From: Ferruginibacter sp. HRS2-29
GTDB taxonomy: Bacteria; Bacteroidota; Bacteroidia; Chitinophagales; Chitinophagaceae
Assembly (NCBI RefSeq): GCF_024343615.1
Contig: NZ_RJUB01000008.1
Location: forward strand, 1 to 64,000
Length of the DNA stretch: 64,000 nt
Reading direction: 5' to 3'
Of this stretch, positions 59,702 through 64,000 are shown piece by piece (positions within the stretch are counted from its first letter, which is position 1; each line of letters opens with the position of its first letter). The position numbers and the translations under genes are program-made. The notes under the pieces are model-generated. The model saw only the letters and a list, made by a program, of their open reading frames with translations. It searched no databases and was not told where the DNA came from.

Positions 59702-62700
59702 TTATCTCAATAAAGTAATATCGCCTGTTTTTCTTGTCTTTTTCCCATCACTGAATTCGGCATCGAGTGTATAGGTATATACATCCAGCGGTTGGAGTTT
59801 GCCTTTGTAAGTGCCATCCCAGCCGTTGTCTTTGTTAGTGCTTTCAAATAATACCTGCCCCCATCGGTTGTATACCCTCCAGATCATTCTGGTGATGCCA
59901 AATCCACGGACCTTCACTATTCCGTTTTCGCCAAACCTTCCGGGGGTAAATGCGTTAGGCACATCCAGCAACGGCAACACGATCACGCGTACCCGCAACG
60001 GGAACGTATCCGTACAGCCCGCCTGGTTGTAAGCGATCAGTTCGGCATCATAAGTGCCGGTGGCATTGTACTCGTGTTTGGGTTCAAACACGGTAGAACT
60101 TTGTCCATCGCCGAAATTCCATAACCAGCGGATGGCGCCCTGCGAAGACTGGTTGCCGAATTGCACCGGCACGTTTTCCTGTGGCGGATTAGGCGACCAG
60201 GTAGCTTGCGCAATCGGTTTTGGTAAAACGTTGATGGTAAAATAGGCCGATGTATCCCTGAGGTTACAGGTATTGAGATCGGTAGCGATCAGCCTTACCC
60301 GGTAAGTGCCTGGTGTGGTAAAAGTGTAAGTAGGATTTTCTGCTGTAGAGAAGATCGTACCATTATCAAATTGCCATTGCCAGGTTACCCCCGCTTCAGA
60401 GTTGTTGTCGAAAGAAGCCGTGTACGGTGCACAACCAAGCGCGTCGGTAGCAAAAATGGCTTTTACAAATGCATCGATCCTGATCGTTCTCTCCACCGTA
60501 TCGGGGGCGTTACAGAACGTTTCGTCTATCAGGAACAACTGTACTTTGTACTCCCCTGCTTGTGCGTAGGTATGCACCCGCGGAGGATTGTAACCGACCG
60601 TGTCCCTGGGCGAACCATCGCCATAATCCCATACGAATGTGCGTGGGCCAAATGCCGGGAACAGCGGAGTACTGGTATTGGTATACTGCATGGTCAGGCT
60701 TTGGCAGGGGGGAAGTTTTACACTGGCGAAACTCAGGTTCACCTCGTTGTTACCTGCTTTAATATTGATGTAAACTGTATCCCTCACGTTACACGTGCTG
60801 CTGTCTTCTGCTATCAACATTACCCGGTATGTACCTGCAACGGTGTATTGGTGCGAAGAAGTATTTTGTGGTTTATAAGTCGTATCCCTTTTTGATCCAT
60901 CCCCATAATCCCAGATGTATTTTTTTGCGAGCAAAAGGCTATCCCTGAAATTTACCGTAAATGGTATACAGGCCACCGTATCATTGGCTACACCGTTGAT
61001 GGAGGTTTTGATGCTGGCACTTACGCCCGCAAAGTTCATCGCGATTTTTACCGCCGCCTGGTTACAGGCCCTGCTTGAGTTTCGTGGGCCCCATACTCCT
61101 GCCGTGATGGGGAATACCCCTCCAGAACAATTGGCGCAGATAGCCTGGTAGATCACACCATTCTCATCAAACCGGCTGGTTCCTCCATCCACATGATCAC
61201 CGGTTCCCCCGTTTTGTCCGAACACAGAAGCGAACAGGCAACTTTGCGCATTTTTTTCCAATACGAAAAAATAAAAATCGCTTCCGTCGGGGGCAAATCT
61301 TCCAGCGAGTGGATTTACTTCAGGAAGGTTGAATGTATTACCTGTGGAATAACGCTGGCTATTATTGATCCCCCCTCCCCAACCGGATACATATACATTT
61401 TCGCAACGGTCTACCAGGAAGGCAATAGGTGAAATGTTCGGATCATTGGAAGCTGTACCAAAAACAGTAGAATATACGTAGGCCGAAAAATCGGGTTGAA
61501 GTTTAGAGATGAACTGTTTGGAGCCTGCGTTGCTGTAATTCGCATTCAGCACCTGCCAGGTACCAGTGGTGGTTCCCATTACATAAGGGAAACCGCTCCG
61601 GTCGAATTTTAATCCATAAACAAGATCAATTTGTGGTGTGCCGAGATAAGTTGTTTTAAGCAAAGCCGAACCGTCGCTTCTTAACTGGGTTACAAACCCA
61701 TCGGCTATACCCCCCTGAAAAGTGGATTGAATAACTCCTGCAGTATTACCCGGAAGATTGGAACTAGCCGTACCTCCTGCGATGTAGAGGTTGCCGGTAA
61801 CCGGGCTGATACTTGCTACGAAGCAGGCATCATCTTCATTTCCGCCAAAATATGTACTGAAAAGCGGGGTAGACAAAGTAGGGTTGAATTTAAGGATCAC
61901 CCCATCCTGCTTGCCCCCGAGGGATGTTTGTATGGTAGAATTCCTTACAGGAAAATCGGTCGATTGTGTAGAGGATGCGAGATAAATATTATTACTTCCG
62001 TCGATGATCACTTCGCTGCGGGCATCGTCGCCATAATTTCTGCGCAGGCTTTTTGCCCCATCGACATCATCGTATTTAGGATTGATATTTACCCCGTCAT
62101 TGGCGGTACCGCCTACCCTTACTGAGCCAATCAAAGCAGTACCGGCCGCATTGAGCTTGGTGATGACGATATCCTGTTCGCCACAATCGCCTAAAAAATT
62201 ATTGGCCGGAAAAACAGGATAGCTTGTACCACCTGTTTTTGGGGAATTGGTTCTTCCTGCAATGATGAGATTACCCTGGGCATCGCTGATCATGCTATGG
62301 GGTTGTTCATTTCCAGCTCCGCCGATGTAAGTAGCATATAACCGGTTGGTACCATTGGCCGACAACTTCATGATGGCCATATCGTACCCGCCTGAAAGCC
62401 TGTTTTCATCTACCCCGCCATTCCAGGTAATATCATATGCCCCTGCAGAAACGGGATAGCCAACACCAAATACAACGCCCCCTGCAAAAAAACTTCCATC
62501 GGGGCCCGGTGTTGCCGTATATCCCCAATTGTCGGCCGTGCTTCCCGTAAAAGTGGAGAACACGATCGTAGGATCGATGATCAGTGTTTTGGTAAGATCG
62601 TAATTTTTAACCTGGAAACTCACCACATTATCCCTTACCATGTATTTGCAATCCACTTCCTGCCGCTTGTCAGTAGAAGGCTGGTACGAATAGGGAAATA

Positions 62701-63346
62701 ATTCCTTCACGTCGCCGAAAGGTGTGGTAATGATCAGTTCCTTGTCTTTGACGCTGATGCTTTTTGGCCCGTCGTACTGCATCGCGATGGCATTTACATT
62801 CCCCCCGGGATAAACGATGAAATCGTATTTCATTTTTCCGCCGCTGGTGTAATACCGTACGTCGATGTTGGGATAAATATTCTTGTAGGTCACTTCCTGG
62901 TAGATCTTGCAATCCGAAGCCCAATTGGACCTGTCGCCTATAAAATAATTATTGTAGGAATTCAATGCTTTTTCCGCCACTCGTGGCGCATTCTCCGAAC
63001 CACCGAGGAATTTTACTTTGTAGGCGAAAGAATGAAGGATGAAAGGTTTGTTAACGGCAGGTTCTTTACTTTTTGCAGCCGCACCTGCAGTGGAATCATT
63101 GCCGTGGCTATGCCCATGCATCCGCCCGGATAAAGCATCAAGGTCCTCCGTCTTGTGGAGCAATACGGTAAAGCCTTTTTTCTCCAGGTAAAATGAACCG
63201 GCGTTGAAATCGCCGCGATAGTTCACGGCAGCGTTCCATTGTCCTTTATTTTGTACGAATTCGATTTGGGCTGATGCACACACAGGCAGTAGAAGCGGTG
63301 CTCCGGTCAGCATCAGGCAGGAAAATATTTTAGTAAAAAATCTCAA
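59702..63346 (-). CDS. Large PKD-domain adhesin with T9SS type B sorting domain
   Basis: 1214 aa. Signal peptide, then an N-terminal DUF7948-like domain (IEFVQNKGQWNAAVNYRG), followed by an SBBP-type beta-propeller at ~260-700 with many YVSGWGGG- and ADGNLIIAG-like repeats. Several PKD modules (FIWDYGDGSKRDTT, FVWDYGDGSPRDTV, WLWNFGDGQSSTV) precede the C-terminal gliding-motility-associated sorting domain (VPNAFTPGRFGENGIV, VYNRWGQVLFEST, GWDGTYKGK). It should be exported through T9SS and shown on the surface, for adhesion or gliding. A His/Ser-rich patch (HGHSHGNDS) lies near residue 77. It is cotranscribed with the SprF-like gene. Confidence 0.95.
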   Translation of the reverse strand: MRFFTKIFSCLMLTGAPLLLPVCASAQIEFVQNKGQWNAAVNYRGDFNAGSFYLEKKGFTVLLHKTEDLDALSGRMHGHSHGNDSTAGAAAKSKEPAVNKPFILHSFAYKVKFLGGSENAPRVAEKALNSYNNYFIGDRSNWASDCKIYQEVTYKNIYPNIDVRYYTSGGKMKYDFIVYPGGNVNAIAMQYDGPKSISVKDKELIITTPFGDVKELFPYSYQPSTDKRQEVDCKYMVRDNVVSFQVKNYDLTKTLIIDPTIVFSTFTGSTADNWGYTATPGPDGSFFAGGVVFGVGYPVSAGAYDITWNGGVDENRLSGGYDMAIMKLSANGTNRLYATYIGGAGNEQPHSMISDAQGNLIIAGRTNSPKTGGTSYPVFPANNFLGDCGEQDIVITKLNAAGTALIGSVRVGGTANDGVNINPKYDDVDGAKSLRRNYGDDARSEVIIDGSNNIYLASSTQSTDFPVRNSTIQTSLGGKQDGVILKFNPTLSTPLFSTYFGGNEDDACFVASISPVTGNLYIAGGTASSNLPGNTAGVIQSTFQGGIADGFVTQLRSDGSALLKTTYLGTPQIDLVYGLKFDRSGFPYVMGTTTGTWQVLNANYSNAGSKQFISKLQPDFSAYVYSTVFGTASNDPNISPIAFLVDRCENVYVSGWGGGINNSQRYSTGNTFNLPEVNPLAGRFAPDGSDFYFFVLEKNAQSCLFASVFGQNGGTGDHVDGGTSRFDENGVIYQAICANCSGGVFPITAGVWGPRNSSRACNQAAVKIAMNFAGVSASIKTSINGVANDTVACIPFTVNFRDSLLLAKKYIWDYGDGSKRDTTYKPQNTSSHQYTVAGTYRVMLIAEDSSTCNVRDTVYINIKAGNNEVNLSFASVKLPPCQSLTMQYTNTSTPLFPAFGPRTFVWDYGDGSPRDTVGYNPPRVHTYAQAGEYKVQLFLIDETFCNAPDTVERTIRIDAFVKAIFATDALGCAPYTASFDNNSEAGVTWQWQFDNGTIFSTAENPTYTFTTPGTYRVRLIATDLNTCNLRDTSAYFTINVLPKPIAQATWSPNPPQENVPVQFGNQSSQGAIRWLWNFGDGQSSTVFEPKHEYNATGTYDAELIAYNQAGCTDTFPLRVRVIVLPLLDVPNAFTPGRFGENGIVKVRGFGITRMIWRVYNRWGQVLFESTNKDNGWDGTYKGKLQPLDVYTYTLDAEFSDGKKTRKTGDITLLR

Positions 63347-63447
63347 GTATTTTTATTTACAATTTAATTATAATAAACGTAATTTTCTAAGCTTTCGCCG
63401 GGTAAAAATGAATGTTTGTATTTGCTTTAACGTATTAGGTAATTTAT

Positions 63448-64000
63448 TTACGCAATCTTGCTCCATTTAGTCTTGGCTTTATGCTGGTGGAGAAAGTTTT
63501 TTACCGGCAAATTTTCAGCCAAACTGATATCGGGGTCTTTTTCCAGCAATGCTTCTACGGTTTCCCTGGCTGCTTCCAGCATCTGTTTGTCGTTTACGAG
63601 GCTGGCCAGCCTGAAATTCAAGGCCCCGCTCTGCCGTGTACCTTCAATTTCGCCGGGGCCGCGGAGTTCAAGGTCTTTTTCGGCTATGTCGAAGCCGTCG
63701 TTGGTAGCCACCATTATCTTCAGCCTTTCCCGGGCATCGTTGGATACTTTACGCCCGGTAAGCAGGATGCAATAACTTTTATCGGCGCCACGCCCAACCC
63801 TGCCCCTTAGCTGGTGCAGCTGCGAAAGCCCGAATTTTTCCGCACTCTCGATCACCATCACCGAGGCATTGGGCACATTTACACCCACTTCTATCACTGT
63901 GGTACTAACCATAATCTGAGTATCACCCGTTACAAAACGCTGCATGTTAGTCTCTTTTTGTTCTATCGGTTGTTTGCCATGCACCATGCTGATCCAGTAT
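63448..64000 (-). CDS. recG: ATP-dependent DNA helicase RecG, C-terminal part
   Basis: Only the 3' part is in the window; the 5' part lies beyond 64000. The visible ~180 codons include the helicase motifs VSTTVIEVGVNVPNASVMVI and QLHQLRGRVGRGADKSYC (motif VI), and the RecG C-terminal DGFDIAEKDLELRGPGEIEG and GTRQSGALNFRLASL. RecG remodels stalled replication forks and Holliday junctions. The motifs match RecG and not PriA or UvrB. The end of the gene is 102 bases from the start of the adhesin gene, with AT-rich sequence between. Confidence 0.95.
   Translation of the reverse strand, partial: YWISMVHGKQPIEQKETNMQRFVTGDTQIMVSTTVIEVGVNVPNASVMVIESAEKFGLSQLHQLRGRVGRGADKSYCILLTGRKVSNDARERLKIMVATNDGFDIAEKDLELRGPGEIEGTRQSGALNFRLASLVNDKQMLEAARETVEALLEKDPDISLAENLPVKNFLHQHKAKTKWSKIA

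Overview
The window looks like chromosomal DNA of a Bacteroidota bacterium, most likely family Chitinophagaceae. The evidence is several proteins with type IX secretion (T9SS) C-terminal sorting domains, a PorP/SprF-family protein beside a very large PKD-domain adhesin, a GLPGLI-family protein, the futalosine menaquinone genes mqnD and mqnB, a fused alpha/beta 2-oxo-acid dehydrogenase E1, and promoters of the TAnnTTTG type. There is no rRNA, CRISPR array, prophage or complete insertion sequence. Most of the window is ordinary core genome of about 45 percent GC, broken by AT-rich islands.

Layout. 1-2.6 kb: a small orphan family gene with a structured leader, then an AT-rich ATPase/nuclease-like gene pair that resembles a defence module. 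3-7 kb: an M20 dipeptidase, a GC-rich tandem palindromic repeat, a tRNA-Met(CAT), and an ECF sigma / membrane anti-sigma-like / GLPGLI operon. 7-10.6 kb: cobalamin adenosyltransferase, ABC ATPase and gatC (minus), divergent from trpS and a deoxynucleoside kinase. 10.8-17.3 kb: a signalling region with three NarL/LuxR response regulators, one histidine kinase, a 6-7 TM protein, an AT-rich 700 bp gap with two perfect DnaA boxes, a 2-TM protein followed by a 21-residue peptide gene, and a paralogue of the first gene with the same kind of leader. 17.3-32.6 kb: housekeeping metabolism (class IV aminotransferase, photolyase, secreted alpha-amylase, mqnD-mqnB, two pterin synthases plus folE, fabD, a LolD-type ABC ATPase, fused E1, accB-accC, efp). 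32.8-47.9 kb: a thiol-disulfide protein, T9SS cargo, mdh, a 947-residue adhesin, fabI, recN, grpE-dnaJ, small lipoproteins, an M32 carboxypeptidase and a pseudogene tail. 48-64 kb: Nif3-like protein, zinc-ribbon coiled-coil protein, VWA protein, hpt, LysM glucosaminidase, O-methyltransferase, sodium symporter, LOG protein, beta-barrel protein, FAD oxidase, SprF-like/adhesin pair, and the 3' part of recG.

How the parts fit. Cell-surface export is a clear theme: five predicted T9SS cargoes plus a PorP/SprF-type partner. Fatty-acid synthesis (accB, accC, fabD, fabI) is present but scattered. Many spacers carry palindromic repeats from at least six sequence families, some with perfect arms of 21-37 bp.

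Best candidates for something new: (1) the conserved leader block plus hairpin upstream of two paralogous orphan genes at 1-672 and 15803-16195; (2) the ATPase/PD-(D/E)XK-like pair at 837-2578; (3) the 2-TM protein plus 21-residue peptide unit at 14524-15701; (4) the DnaA-box region at 13.4 kb; (5) an elongation factor P without the usual PGKG loop. All calls come from reading the sequence; no database search was run.
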